Part shown: positions 31,455 through 41,402 of the stretch, piece after piece
How the letters are laid out: each line of letters starts with the position of its first letter
How positions within the stretch are numbered: the first letter of the stretch is position 1
Virus record (IMG/VR): IMGVR_UViG_3300021197_000868
Span: 1-64,000 of that record
From: a virus
Reading direction: 5' to 3' (one strand)
Length of the DNA: 64,000 nucleotides
Translations under genes and position numbers: made by a program
The notes under the pieces: model-generated
What the model was told of the DNA's origin: nothing
Databases searched by the model: none
What the model saw: the letters and a program-made list of their open reading frames with translations, nothing else

Positions 31455-32681
31455 ATGTGGGGTTCAGCGTTGATAGAAGACGACTTCGTATCGAAGGCTG
31501 TTCCTAAAACTCAAGAGGCAGTTGAGGCTATCCGTAAGACTTACCGTTTTGCTCCTAATGGTGATGGTTGGTTTAAGTCTAAAATGAACTGTACTGCTGA
31601 TGATTTAGTTAAAAGACTACGTAAGGCACGTAGACATAACAAAGAAAGTAGCACTGAAATTGATGACATGATTAGTGACATTCGTACTATTAAGGCAATT
31701 GAAACTGAAATGACAATTAAAAATCTTTCATGGTCTAGTGATTTAGAGCACTGTGTTAAGGGGCTTGGTTTATCAGATAGAGGTCTGAAACACCTTCGTC
31801 AATTTGGTGAGGCCCGCTCAGTGTCTCTACAGAAGGCTTGTATGTTATGGGATAAGGCTGAAGTGACTTTAAAAATGCTAGATGAGCATGAAGACGTTTG
31901 GGGTAAAGAAGAGCAAGAAGCGTGGGCTAATGCCATGCGAGATAGAAGCAGCGCACGTAAAATGTGGCGCACTGCTTTATTTCAATCTGATAAGTTATCA
32001 AAAGCAGAGCAGAAACGTCTTGAATACGTAAGTGAGCAACTCCTGATTAAAGGTCCTATGTCAGTAAAAATCCTTCAAAGTAATTTGAGTGAAGAAGGAA
32101 TGATAAGTAAGTCATTTACATCTCGTAAGTTTACTACACTGCTTAACATGTTTGGTGAGGAATATGACATCATGAAGGGTAGTAAAAAAGGAACATATGT
32201 TCGCCTTTCAAATGTAGGATTAGTCTTGAAGGATGTATGGTCATACGGCGCAGGTTTCCTCGATGCTGATGGTTACATAACTATCACTGAAAGAGGAGAG
32301 CCTCGTGCTGGTATGATTGCTACTGGTGAGAGAGGGCGTGTACACTGTGAAGACCTCTACAAGACTATGGATTGCGGGATTTTACAACTAGATAATAAAG
32401 TACATAAAAACTCCAAGCGTAGTCAGCATAGACTACAATTTTATTCTAAAGCAGACCTTCGTAAGTTCCTAAACGGAGTTTTACCACATCTGAAAATGAA
32501 AGATACACAAGCAAAAGCGGTGTTAGCATTCATTGAAGAAAAGGACCCTGTACGAAAGGAAGAGTTAAAGCGTTTAGTACGCTACAAGAATTGGGAGGAC
32601 GATTCTCGTAAATCGTCCGAACTCCTTAATTCATGGGGCTTAGACGCAGACACAATAGGTAAGTATGCGGAGGGTCTATGA
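31455..32681 (+). CDS. LAGLIDADG-endonuclease-like protein beside the portal
   Basis: 408 residues. N-terminal 180 residues are helical and Lys/Glu-rich. Residues about 190-255 look like a winged helix (RLEYVSEQLLIKGPMSVKIL...GTYVRLSN). YGAGFLDADGYITITE at 263-278 is a LAGLIDADG motif with the two acidic residues, followed by one copy of the endonuclease fold (HRLQFYSKADLRKFLNGV). A single motif suggests a homodimer or a domesticated DNA-binding protein. It is overlapped by the portal gene, so it sits inside the packaging operon rather than in an intron or intein. Confidence 0.7.
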   Translation: MWGSALIEDDFVSKAVPKTQEAVEAIRKTYRFAPNGDGWFKSKMNCTADDLVKRLRKARRHNKESSTEIDDMISDIRTIKAIETEMTIKNLSWSSDLEHCVKGLGLSDRGLKHLRQFGEARSVSLQKACMLWDKAEVTLKMLDEHEDVWGKEEQEAWANAMRDRSSARKMWRTALFQSDKLSKAEQKRLEYVSEQLLIKGPMSVKILQSNLSEEGMISKSFTSRKFTTLLNMFGEEYDIMKGSKKGTYVRLSNVGLVLKDVWSYGAGFLDADGYITITERGEPRAGMIATGERGRVHCEDLYKTMDCGILQLDNKVHKNSKRSQHRLQFYSKADLRKFLNGVLPHLKMKDTQAKAVLAFIEEKDPVRKEELKRLVRYKNWEDDSRKSSELLNSWGLDADTIGKYAEGL

Positions 32682-34405
32682 TGGCAGAAGAAGAAAAAGG
32701 TCCAGTTAGTCGTTTCTTATCCGCTATTGCTAGTCCATTCCGTCGTAGGACTACACCTCAACCACAAATGCCCCTGTATACCACTGGTATACAAGAGCCA
32801 GTGCTGGCTCAAGGTATTACCATACCTGCTCTTTATGCTGTAAGCCAAGAGAATCTTATTCTAAGAACTGTCCAATCTAAATTACGTCAAGAGATTTTCC
32901 GACGTGGTTATCACTGGGAAAAGAAGTTTAGAAAGAAATGTATAGAGTGTGAAGAAGAGTTCCATCATGACGTAGAAGTTTGTAAGTCATGCGGTGGTGA
33001 AGTTCGTGACCCTGACCCTGAGCAGGTCATTTACGCTAAGTGGTTATTGAACGAAACCAATGCTATGGAGCAAACTTTCATGGAAGTGCTTGGTGAAATT
33101 GAAAATGACTTAAACGTTGTAGACGATGCCTTTTTACTTTTGATTAAAGAATACTATGTAGACCCTGAAAATGGAGATATTGCTTTCTATCGTGTTAAAG
33201 ATATAGTACGTGGTGACCCTATCTTCATGCGAATTATCGCTGATAAGCGTGGTATTCGTGGAGGGAGATACAAGATTTGTCGCATTCATCGTGACCAAGT
33301 TGCATATCCGGGTCAAGAGCCTAAATGTCAGACATGTGGCTCCCGTCTAGTTGACGCTCATTATGTCAACATGGCGGGCTCAGGTAAGAATCAATACTTC
33401 ACGAAAGGTGAAGTAATTCATATCAGTAAGTATAATCCATCGAAGTTGTATGGTCGTGCTCCTGTTAACACTATGTGGAGACAAGCGATGAGTCTTACAG
33501 CGATGGATAACTACATCTATACTTCCTATCAGAAACGTCGTACTCCAAAGGGTATTATTTCAGTCACTACAGACAATCTTGAATCTATGAAATCGTTTTG
33601 GAAATCTGTTGATGAAAAGATGGAGCGTGACCCTCACTATGTACCTAAAGTGGGTATTGAATCCTCTTCAGGCCGTGGTGGTGTGAACTGGGTTAAGTTC
33701 ATGGACACTTTAGAAGAGATGCAGTACATGGCTGTACGTGATGAGATTCGTAATCGTATCGCTGCATTCTATGGTGTATCATCAATCTTTATGATTGACA
33801 ATGGTAAATCAGGTGGACTGAATAATGAAGGTCTACAGATTCTCGTTACTAATCGTGCTGTGGAGTTTGGTCAGAAAGTTTACACTGACAATTTATTCCC
33901 ACGTATGTTGAAGGAAATGGATGTTACCGATTGGAAATTAACACTCTATCCTAACGAAGAAGAAGATGAAATTACAAGACTACGCCGTGATGAAATGGAA
34001 GTTAACCTAGCACAGCGTATGGCTATGTTAGGTTATAAGCCTGAATTATTAGAAGAAGGGGATAGAGATATTCGCTTTGTTTACAAAAAGCAAGAAGAGC
34101 AACCTCAACCTCCTCAAGGAGGAGCACCACCGGGTATGCCTCCGGGTGGAGGAATGCCACCGGGTATGCCTCCGGGTGGAGGAATGCCACCTCAGATGCA
34201 AGGAGGAGGACCAATGCCGCCATCACAACCCGGTGGTGAAGGACAAGGAATACGTACTCCACGCTCACCAGCAAGACCGCAAGCACGCTCTTCACCCGGA
34301 GCAGGTTCACCTATGTCTAGTGTCCAGCAAAGAGGACCAGCACCTACAATTTCGCAGCAAAATAGTAATGCTATGTTAAACTCAAGGAGGCCGAGAGGTC
34401 AGTAA
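32678..34405 (+). CDS. Portal protein with zinc-ribbon insertions
   Basis: 575 residues. Portal features: QENLILRTVQSKLRQEIF, then a wing domain, YIYTSYQKRRTPKGIISV, the clip/stem-like EEMQYMAVRDEIRNRIAAFY and GVSSIFMIDNGKSGGLNNEG near 370-390. Two CxxC pairs (CIEC/CKSC near 88-105, and HR...CQTC near 200-220) suggest zinc ribbons inserted in the portal. The last 110 residues are Gly/Pro/Met-rich and disordered with an internal tandem repeat. It forms the DNA-entry dodecamer and follows the terminase by seven genes. Confidence 0.92.
   Translation: MMAEEEKGPVSRFLSAIASPFRRRTTPQPQMPLYTTGIQEPVLAQGITIPALYAVSQENLILRTVQSKLRQEIFRRGYHWEKKFRKKCIECEEEFHHDVEVCKSCGGEVRDPDPEQVIYAKWLLNETNAMEQTFMEVLGEIENDLNVVDDAFLLLIKEYYVDPENGDIAFYRVKDIVRGDPIFMRIIADKRGIRGGRYKICRIHRDQVAYPGQEPKCQTCGSRLVDAHYVNMAGSGKNQYFTKGEVIHISKYNPSKLYGRAPVNTMWRQAMSLTAMDNYIYTSYQKRRTPKGIISVTTDNLESMKSFWKSVDEKMERDPHYVPKVGIESSSGRGGVNWVKFMDTLEEMQYMAVRDEIRNRIAAFYGVSSIFMIDNGKSGGLNNEGLQILVTNRAVEFGQKVYTDNLFPRMLKEMDVTDWKLTLYPNEEEDEITRLRRDEMEVNLAQRMAMLGYKPELLEEGDRDIRFVYKKQEEQPQPPQGGAPPGMPPGGGMPPGMPPGGGMPPQMQGGGPMPPSQPGGEGQGIRTPRSPARPQARSSPGAGSPMSSVQQRGPAPTISQQNSNAMLNSRRPRGQ
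34127..34186 (+). repeat. 30-bp tandem repeat in the portal tail
   Basis: Two perfect 30-bp copies in the disordered C-terminal tail, encoding PPGMPPGGGM twice. Unit start CCACCGGGTATGCCTCCGGG. Confidence 0.85.
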
Positions 34406-34450
34406 CATTATTTAAGGCTGCATTGATACGAATAACAAGAGGGGAGTAGA
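34406..34450 (+). promoter_or_regulatory. Possible late promoter
   Basis: Short gap after the portal gene with TATTTAAGG at about 34408-34416, some 35-40 bp before the ATG at 34451, and AGAGGGGAG as Shine-Dalgarno. A TATA-like box in one of the few late-region gaps. Confidence 0.35.
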
Positions 34451-34798
34451 ATGAACTTAAAGAAAATGGACCCAATGGCCCGAAAACTTGCTGTACATAG
34501 TGAGCAATTCGCTAAGGCTTTAGAGAATGGAAATGCAGTAGATGCTCAAGCACATATCAATGAAGTATTGAAGTTTGCTGGCTTCTTATCAGACGACTTA
34601 CACACTGCTGTAGTTAAAGCAGAAAGAGAAACTGTTGACTTACAATTTAATATGATTTCAAAGATGAATGTTTCAGGACAGAAGTTTGATGTTAAGCAGC
34701 GTAACGATGTACTACCCGGTACAGTTATCGCCGCTAGAACTCAAAGAGGTATGACTCCTCACAAAGGTACATTCGGAAGATTCGTACCTGACCAGTAG
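34451..34798 (+). CDS. Small helical late protein
   Basis: 115 residues. Helical N-terminus (MARKLAVHSEQFAKALENGN), then a Gly/Thr/Pro-rich C-terminus. No family recognised. Adjacent to the scaffold-like gene at 34807; likely head assembly. Confidence 0.6.
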   Translation: MNLKKMDPMARKLAVHSEQFAKALENGNAVDAQAHINEVLKFAGFLSDDLHTAVVKAERETVDLQFNMISKMNVSGQKFDVKQRNDVLPGTVIAARTQRGMTPHKGTFGRFVPDQ

Positions 34799-34806
34799 GT
34801 GATTTA

Positions 34807-35130
34807 ATGAGCGATAATACTACTGAAAAGTTAATGAATACACTTATTTCAAAAATGGAAAACATGGACAATGACCTTCAGTCGTTAAAGCACCAAAATG
34901 CTGAGTTACGTAAGGCTCTAAATAATCCTACTTCTCTACTCCGTAAGGCTGGATTTGTAACTTCCACAACTCCTTTGAACGAAGATGTATCAGTCGACGC
35001 ATTCCGTGCTAACGATGATTCTATCATAAAAGGACATGATGACTTTTCTAATTCCGAGATACACCAAATGACTTGGGATGAGATTCACAATATGGCTGAG
35101 CAGGTCAAAGGTACTGAGGTGATTTCATGA
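34807..35130 (+). CDS. Scaffold-like small protein with shared C-terminal motif
   Basis: 107 residues. Coiled coil at about 8-40 (EKLMNTLISKMENMDNDLQS), SLLRKAGF near 42, then a flexible stretch and IHQMTWDEIHNMAEQVKG near the C-terminus. The same layout and motif (LGNMSWDEVHQLAGGLF) close the protease-scaffold protein at 42794. In scaffolds the C-terminus typically contacts the capsid protein, so this may be a second or accessory scaffold. GGTGAT Shine-Dalgarno. Confidence 0.6.
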   Translation: MSDNTTEKLMNTLISKMENMDNDLQSLKHQNAELRKALNNPTSLLRKAGFVTSTTPLNEDVSVDAFRANDDSIIKGHDDFSNSEIHQMTWDEIHNMAEQVKGTEVIS

Positions 35131-35906
35131 GGCCAGTTAAGTCAGATAGAAGTAAAGAAGCAGACGATTTACTAAAGAAAGCAGAATATCTTCTGAAGAA
35201 AGCAGAAGATTTAGACATGATAGAACATGAAGGTGAAGATGTACCTGCTTTTGTCGCTGATGGAAAAGGACCTAACGATAAGAAGTCTAAGAAGTCTAAG
35301 GTATGCCCTGAATGTAAAGGTAAAGGGGATGATTGTGAATGCAATGAATCCGAAGATGAATCCGAAGATGAATCTGAGGGAGACTGCCCTGAATGCGGTG
35401 AAAAAATGAATAAGATGGGTTGCATGAAGATGGGCTGTGGTGGTAAAGTGGCTAAGGGAGCAGATATGGGCTCTCAGCCTAATTTCATTACTTCCTTTGA
35501 TTCTAATCCTCAAAACGTAATGTTTGCTGCTGAAAGCGGAGGACAAACTCGCAACGCCTATTACTCCACTAATCAACATTTATACAATGGTGAAGATGTA
35601 ACCAACAAAGGTTCAATATCTGAATCAGTGAATGTTGAGGCTCTATCTCCTAAAATGAACCCACATGATAGTATACAACGCCAAGTTGAGAACGGAGTGC
35701 TATCAAAGGCAGAAGAGGCACTAGCCAAAGCAAAAGAAGATTTGGCTAAGGCAGTATGTCGTCAATGTGGTGGCAATCAATTTTCAGGCTGTAAGTTAGG
35801 ATTCGGTATGGACTGCCCCGGTTTATCGGGCACAGGCCACGATAACGTTGGCGCTGAAGAAGGTCACCGTGACTCCGCCCCACCATCTGAATGGACTCAA
35901 TACTGA
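35127..35906 (+). CDS. Zinc-ribbon virion-region protein
   Basis: 259 residues. N-terminus EADDLLKKAEYLLKKAEDL is an amphipathic repeat. CPECKGKGDDCEC and CPECGEKMNKMGC surround an acidic ESEDESEDESE run near 65-105; CRQCGGNQFSGC lies near 213, so three Cys clusters. The middle is disordered. Start in ATGA overlap with the scaffold-like gene. Its last 50 bases overlap an open frame of the next gene. Confidence 0.6.
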   Translation: MRPVKSDRSKEADDLLKKAEYLLKKAEDLDMIEHEGEDVPAFVADGKGPNDKKSKKSKVCPECKGKGDDCECNESEDESEDESEGDCPECGEKMNKMGCMKMGCGGKVAKGADMGSQPNFITSFDSNPQNVMFAAESGGQTRNAYYSTNQHLYNGEDVTNKGSISESVNVEALSPKMNPHDSIQRQVENGVLSKAEEALAKAKEDLAKAVCRQCGGNQFSGCKLGFGMDCPGLSGTGHDNVGAEEGHRDSAPPSEWTQY

Positions 35907-35919
35907 TGGTGGTGTTGAT

Positions 35920-38900
35920 GTGCGAGAAGATGCTGCTGACTGGTATCTAAGAGCACGTTCAGACTTAGTCAAATCTATTCTTGATGAATTAGACTATGAT
36001 TACTCAGTTGGTAATTATGTTCTAGCGAGTGAGAACCTAAGAAGACACGGCTACGATGTAGTTAAAGGCCCTGAAGATTTCATTTGTGATTTAGTAGTCA
36101 AAGAAGAGATGAAAGAGGATGAAAAGTCTTGGAAGGAAAAAATCGCCTCCGGTGATAGAAAAGAGATAGCAGAAGGCCGTTTAGAAAGACGGCAAGAAGA
36201 AAGAGGAAAATTAGAGCAACGTGGTCGTGAAAGAACATATGATACCTCTTATCTTTCTACTGGTTCAACAGCAAACATTGTACCTGACCATCATTGGCAA
36301 AATAGATTTAAAGAATCTACTACTCATGATTTCGTGAGCCTCTTCCCTGATGCTGATATAAAAGAAGACTCTCTTTATCCTAACACCCATCCTTTTCAAA
36401 AGGAAAACCACCCTCTTTTAACGACTAATGTACGTACTGGTCTACCTGCTTTCATTGAAACTTTACGAGACTTATACTTACCTTCTAAACCCGGTGCTAG
36501 TTCTTTAGCAGAGCAAATAAAAAAGCACGAAACAATGCAAGAAAACCATCATGTGAAAAACAATAATTCCAGTGTTACTGGTGTTAAGGATTCTATCACT
36601 GGTGAAATATCACATCCTTTTTCAGGACCTCTTCACGACTCTCACCTTCATGATATGTACTTAGACAATCTTGAAAACTGGAAACATGAAAATCAAGACC
36701 TAGTTGATTCAATTACAAAAAAATATAGTAACCCCGAAGAACAGGATTTTGCTATAGCGCAAGCCCATATGGATAATGCGATAAAAGGCTGGATGAATAA
36801 AGACGTAAATGATAGTGGTATGAGAACATCATTAGGATGGGGTGGTTATAATTTAGGTCTTGAATGGCTTTCACCAACGCAGAGAAATAACGTTGTAGAG
36901 CATTTAATGGGCAGTGGCTCAACATCACAAGGGGCTCAAAAAATATCCATAGATGGGAGTAAGGGTAAGCATATATCAGTTGGTCGAATAAAACGTAATT
37001 TAAAGCATAGGTTCTCTCCTGAGTTTTTCCATCAAATGAGAGGTATAATTCATACTTCTCAGAATCAAAGAAAACATGTTGAGGGAGAGGGCGATGTACG
37101 TGATATGAATGACCATGATTACCAGTTACTGTATGATGCTTTACATGACACTCATCACGAAGAGCATGGAAATATGGCTAATGCTATTATTAATGCTTTA
37201 AATGAAAAGCATGGTGGTGGGGATTCAGAACCACTTACTAGTATTCATGGGTTGAGAAGTTATCCTAAGTTGAAGCAGTCATTAAAATCACAAGATGTAA
37301 TACAAGCATTAGCAGACACTGGTGAAAATGTAATGAATAGGGGAGTAAATAGAGCAGCCTTACTTCATCTTCTTGGGTTAAAACAAACAAAAGATGGTTA
37401 CGAAGTTAACGAAAAAGGGCACTTTAATCACACTGATAGACCATTAAGTGTTGAGGATATGAAAAAACTCGATGAGACAATGGTTGAAAAACGCATAGGT
37501 TTACTAAAAGATAAGATGATTAGGAATGCAGAATCTCACGGTCATTTAGGTTTTAACGGCCCCCATGATGAAGATATTCCTGAAGATGAAAATGATTTAT
37601 GGATGCGTACCCAACACGGTACTGTTGGGAATGGTGCTATATTCAGTATGCCTTTCATGCGTGGTGGGAATGGTCGTAGTTCTTTAGCAAAACTTGAAAT
37701 GTTACATGACTGGATGCCTAAAGATGAAGAAGGTAATAGTCTAATTGGGGATATTACCCCTGAAGGAGCACTGAGAATCAATAATAAAAATGTAGGATTA
37801 TTTGGCTCAGTTGTACCTGCTGATTCTCAAATGATGGATAGTTCGTCTATGGGTCATCATCAAACTCAATCCTTTTGGGATGCCTCCTCTCATAGAAAAG
37901 AAAGTAAAAAGGGGAGATTCAAAAACAGAAACACCAAACAAAGTCATCATATAGGGCATTCTACTTTAGACCCTGAGATAGCAAATACTCTAGGTAGACT
38001 TACTAGAGATGAGAGGGTAGATGCTATTGGTACAGGTGGCTTTACTCACCATCTTGAGGGTCGTTCTACATCAGCGCATAACCCGATAATGCAGAGAGGA
38101 CAAAGTGCTACCGGGATTGAAACTAGAATCCGTGACAATGGTCGTTTAAGTCACAATGTACACACTAGATTAGGTAGAAATCACCCTCCTCATAAACCTG
38201 CTAAAGTTAGAATGTTAAAACACACTGAAATGAAATTACCAAAAAATAAACAACACCGTACTCATACTGGTGACGCTAGAGTGTTTGACGCTGTTCATGA
38301 ATTGTCAGGTAAAAGTAGAAAAGACTTACCTGAGAAATCCACTCTTGAATATCAAGAGAAACTAGAGAGTGCTTTAGATGAAGTTAATCATTTAGAAGAT
38401 ATGGTGACTATGTATGCCGACACTGGAGATGAAATGCCTGACGGTTTAATGGATAAACTGATGGCTGCTAAAATGAATCTAAAGAATCTTGAAGAAGTTG
38501 ACGCTACTACCCTTGCTTCGGGTAGAGGTATGACTCATCATCATAAACAGTTTGACCTAAAAATGGATGGTGACTTAACTGCTATCACACAAATGGCTGC
38601 TAAACTCAAACCTATTATGGAAAAAGAAGACCCTACTGCATTCGATACTACTAACAAATTGAAGTTTCTTTCTAACACATCACGTCTATACCATGATGCT
38701 AATAGAATGCTTATGATAGCACCTAATGATTCACATGGACTAACCACTTATGGTCCCGGTATAGATGAAGAAAAAATAAAATCCGCTAGTGCGATTGCTT
38801 CTGAAATTACTGGTGATACAATAGTTCCTCATCGTAATATGATGCTAAGCACTATGGAACACGGTGTTGACATTACCCATGATATGTCAATTGAAGATGT

Positions 38901-41367
38901 TATGAGTGCTATTGGTTTTGACCACGATGAAGATGACCCTCTTTACGAGCAACACAAAGACCTTGCTGAAAGGCTACGTGATAGTGCTCCTACTGAAGGT
39001 GGTTTACGGGCTATGACCCACGGCTCTTTATTGAGCACTGGAATGGCTTTCCATCCTAGAGGTCAAGACATTTCCTTAGACCATGAAAAGCATACTAATC
39101 ACATGAATGCTTTTGAAGAGACTTATGATAACGAGCCTGTAGTTCAGCGTTACAAAGAAATGGCTAGGGAAAAAGCACTGACTGGTAGAACTACTGAGAG
39201 AGGAAAAGAAACTAAAGGTTTGAACGAGTGGTTTAAGACTAATTTTCTTGGTAAATTAGGAGTAATTCCTCGTTTAATGAGCAAGCATTACAAACCAGAA
39301 TCTGAAAAATATGGATTAATGCACTTACCGATGGGTGATGTGAAGGATAAAAGTCACAATAAGAGTAAAGTTAAAAGTTTAATTCATGATATAATCGCAG
39401 TAGACCCTAAAATGGTTGACGTTGAACATGCTATTAAGCCCACAATAGATAGTACAGAGACTCCTATTGATAAATTAAACAGAAGTCATGGGCGAGAAAT
39501 ACACCCCGCTACGTCATTAAAGGGAGCCAACGTAGGCGACTATTTCGTTTCAGGTGCTATGGAAATGGGCTACCCAATGACTCCTACAGTTGGAATAGAA
39601 TGGGATGGTAGTAACTTTGTGGCTGGAACTAACATGCCTAGTCAGCAACAACTTCATTCTATTTCCGAGGAATCTTTGAATGCTATTCATGGTGAAGATA
39701 CAGTGAAACAAGTAATGGCTTTACCCGGACAATTCCCTAGCGGTCCTAATTCTCAGAACCCTAATCTTTTACTTGGAGGTAGAGCCGAGAGTGATAATCC
39801 TGATGATATGGGTAAATCTGATGATATGGGTGATACACTTACTGCCCTCATGGACCCTGATGTTTTGATTAAGAGTGATGATGGTAAACCACTTCCTATT
39901 CTTCCTATGCACCGTATATTCTCAGTTAAGGACTTTGAAGCATTACGTGGTTTTAGTGGTGAATGGGCTGCTTCAATACTCCCTGCTGATGAAAGATTCA
40001 TAGTTCGTAAGAAGGGTAATAGAGTCACAGCATATGATAAGGATGGTGATGTTGCTTTATCACCTGAAGATAGAAAACAATTCAAACTACTAAATGACAA
40101 GAACTGGATGTTAGATGCTGTTAAGGACGGTGGTGAGATTAACATTGTAGACATAATAGAATACGATGATACAAACATAGCCGACATGACTGTACGAGAG
40201 CGTTTGAAAGTTCTAAGAGGACAGTTCGATAGCCATGAACATGTCATAATTCCCGGCCCTCATAATCTACGATTAACAGATAATGAAGGACTAGAGACGG
40301 TTGTTGAAAGTTTAAATGAATCAGGAGAGCGTATTTTACTTCGTGACGCTACCTCTACTTACATGCGTGGAGAGAGAAGACACCCTAAGTGGTTCTTACT
40401 TAGACCTGATAAAGAAGTGACTCTCATCATTTTAGATGTTAGGGGTAAAGGTCCTTTCACTTATAGATTAGGAGCAGGGCCACTCGATGTAGAAGGTTTC
40501 GGTAATCGTGGTGTAGAATATGAAGGACAATCATATCTTGATGTGGGTACTGTAAAGAGTTCTAAACCATTTGAAGAAGGTGACTTTGTGAATGTTAAGA
40601 CTTCAGGTGTTAAATCAAGAAATCGAAATGGTAAGACTATATACGACGTAGCCGTATCTAAGATAGTTACAGAGACTGATGATGCTCCTGCTTCTCTTGA
40701 GACATTGTCACTGTTAACTAAATCACATTCTGTTATACCTGTTCAATTTTCAATCGACGTAACACATAATAAATTAACAGTATCTATACCTCAAGTAGAT
40801 GATGTAATCTACAAGATGAATAGAAACGCACATGGGCAGTGGGCTCACTCCCCTTACTCCACCTTGGCTGATTTACAAAAGAATGAATATCCTATTCTAT
40901 TGGCTGAAAGCCTACGACCTTTATGGAATCAAGCAGCCTCTTTAATGCTAAAGGGCGTAAAAGTCGGTATTGAAAGTGGTACACGTAGTATGTCAGACCC
41001 TAAACATCGTAAGCAAAGTGAAAAAGAATCCGCTGGTATTATTGATGATGATGATGAAATGAACATTCTAAAGCCTCAAATGGTAAAGACTCTAAGTCGT
41101 ATTGCTAACTTAGTAGATAAGGTAGCGAAAGAAAAAATGTCAGGAAGAGTAGGCGCTCAAGGCTTCGGAATAGATGTAGGTGATGGTACTGAGTCACCTA
41201 GAGGCCCTACTTCTCTTACAAGTGAAGAGTCACTACCTGACTGGGATATGTTGGAACGTCCTACCGAAGACCCCGAAGAAGAATACCCAGCGGCTCGTAG
41301 CAAGAGGCTAAAGCAAAAAAATAGAGAGGAGTCTAACGTTTATGAAGGAGATGAGGAAAATGAGTGA
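35920..41367 (+). CDS. 1815-residue protein with an inactivated DNA-ligase-like domain
   Basis: Start taken at GTG 35920 (VREDAADWYLRARSDL), just after the previous stop; the frame is open from 35848 but that start would overlap 59 bases. Residues 1-1320 are unrecognised, His/Asn-rich and helical. Residues about 1330-1585 (39907-40670) look like an ATP-dependent DNA ligase: GNRVTAYDKDGDV, then DGGEINIVDIIEYDD (motif III-like) with MTVRERLKVL, then ERILLRDATSTYMRGE and HPKWFLLRP (motif IV/V-like), then an OB-fold-like LGAGPLDVEGFGNRG...GDFVNVK. The adenylation lysine (KxDG) and motif IV and V lysines are missing, so it should be inactive. The C-terminus is acidic. It may be a structural or DNA-binding virion component. 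Confidence 0.65.
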   Translation: MREDAADWYLRARSDLVKSILDELDYDYSVGNYVLASENLRRHGYDVVKGPEDFICDLVVKEEMKEDEKSWKEKIASGDRKEIAEGRLERRQEERGKLEQRGRERTYDTSYLSTGSTANIVPDHHWQNRFKESTTHDFVSLFPDADIKEDSLYPNTHPFQKENHPLLTTNVRTGLPAFIETLRDLYLPSKPGASSLAEQIKKHETMQENHHVKNNNSSVTGVKDSITGEISHPFSGPLHDSHLHDMYLDNLENWKHENQDLVDSITKKYSNPEEQDFAIAQAHMDNAIKGWMNKDVNDSGMRTSLGWGGYNLGLEWLSPTQRNNVVEHLMGSGSTSQGAQKISIDGSKGKHISVGRIKRNLKHRFSPEFFHQMRGIIHTSQNQRKHVEGEGDVRDMNDHDYQLLYDALHDTHHEEHGNMANAIINALNEKHGGGDSEPLTSIHGLRSYPKLKQSLKSQDVIQALADTGENVMNRGVNRAALLHLLGLKQTKDGYEVNEKGHFNHTDRPLSVEDMKKLDETMVEKRIGLLKDKMIRNAESHGHLGFNGPHDEDIPEDENDLWMRTQHGTVGNGAIFSMPFMRGGNGRSSLAKLEMLHDWMPKDEEGNSLIGDITPEGALRINNKNVGLFGSVVPADSQMMDSSSMGHHQTQSFWDASSHRKESKKGRFKNRNTKQSHHIGHSTLDPEIANTLGRLTRDERVDAIGTGGFTHHLEGRSTSAHNPIMQRGQSATGIETRIRDNGRLSHNVHTRLGRNHPPHKPAKVRMLKHTEMKLPKNKQHRTHTGDARVFDAVHELSGKSRKDLPEKSTLEYQEKLESALDEVNHLEDMVTMYADTGDEMPDGLMDKLMAAKMNLKNLEEVDATTLASGRGMTHHHKQFDLKMDGDLTAITQMAAKLKPIMEKEDPTAFDTTNKLKFLSNTSRLYHDANRMLMIAPNDSHGLTTYGPGIDEEKIKSASAIASEITGDTIVPHRNMMLSTMEHGVDITHDMSIEDVMSAIGFDHDEDDPLYEQHKDLAERLRDSAPTEGGLRAMTHGSLLSTGMAFHPRGQDISLDHEKHTNHMNAFEETYDNEPVVQRYKEMAREKALTGRTTERGKETKGLNEWFKTNFLGKLGVIPRLMSKHYKPESEKYGLMHLPMGDVKDKSHNKSKVKSLIHDIIAVDPKMVDVEHAIKPTIDSTETPIDKLNRSHGREIHPATSLKGANVGDYFVSGAMEMGYPMTPTVGIEWDGSNFVAGTNMPSQQQLHSISEESLNAIHGEDTVKQVMALPGQFPSGPNSQNPNLLLGGRAESDNPDDMGKSDDMGDTLTALMDPDVLIKSDDGKPLPILPMHRIFSVKDFEALRGFSGEWAASILPADERFIVRKKGNRVTAYDKDGDVALSPEDRKQFKLLNDKNWMLDAVKDGGEINIVDIIEYDDTNIADMTVRERLKVLRGQFDSHEHVIIPGPHNLRLTDNEGLETVVESLNESGERILLRDATSTYMRGERRHPKWFLLRPDKEVTLIILDVRGKGPFTYRLGAGPLDVEGFGNRGVEYEGQSYLDVGTVKSSKPFEEGDFVNVKTSGVKSRNRNGKTIYDVAVSKIVTETDDAPASLETLSLLTKSHSVIPVQFSIDVTHNKLTVSIPQVDDVIYKMNRNAHGQWAHSPYSTLADLQKNEYPILLAESLRPLWNQAASLMLKGVKVGIESGTRSMSDPKHRKQSEKESAGIIDDDDEMNILKPQMVKTLSRIANLVDKVAKEKMSGRVGAQGFGIDVGDGTESPRGPTSLTSEESLPDWDMLERPTEDPEEEYPAARSKRLKQKNREESNVYEGDEENE

Positions 41368-41370
41368 TGC

Positions 41371-41402
41371 CGCTTTATTAATATACCAAAAGCAGACAAG
41401 AG
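41371..41402 (+). promoter_or_regulatory. Probable promoter of the capsid operon
   Basis: CTTTATTAATATACC at about 41371-41385 is a good archaeal TATA box, 20-30 bp before the GTG at 41403, in one of the few gaps in the late region. A strong promoter is expected before protease, scaffold and capsid genes. Confidence 0.5.

Noticed and set aside
31455-32681. Intein or group I intron carrying the LAGLIDADG domain
   Set aside because: No splice-junction motifs or split host gene; the gene is self-contained with its own start and overlaps the portal start.
35848-35919. Upstream start of the 1,815-residue gene
   Set aside because: It would overlap the zinc-ribbon gene by 59 bases; the GTG at 35920 follows that stop and gives a plausible N-terminus.
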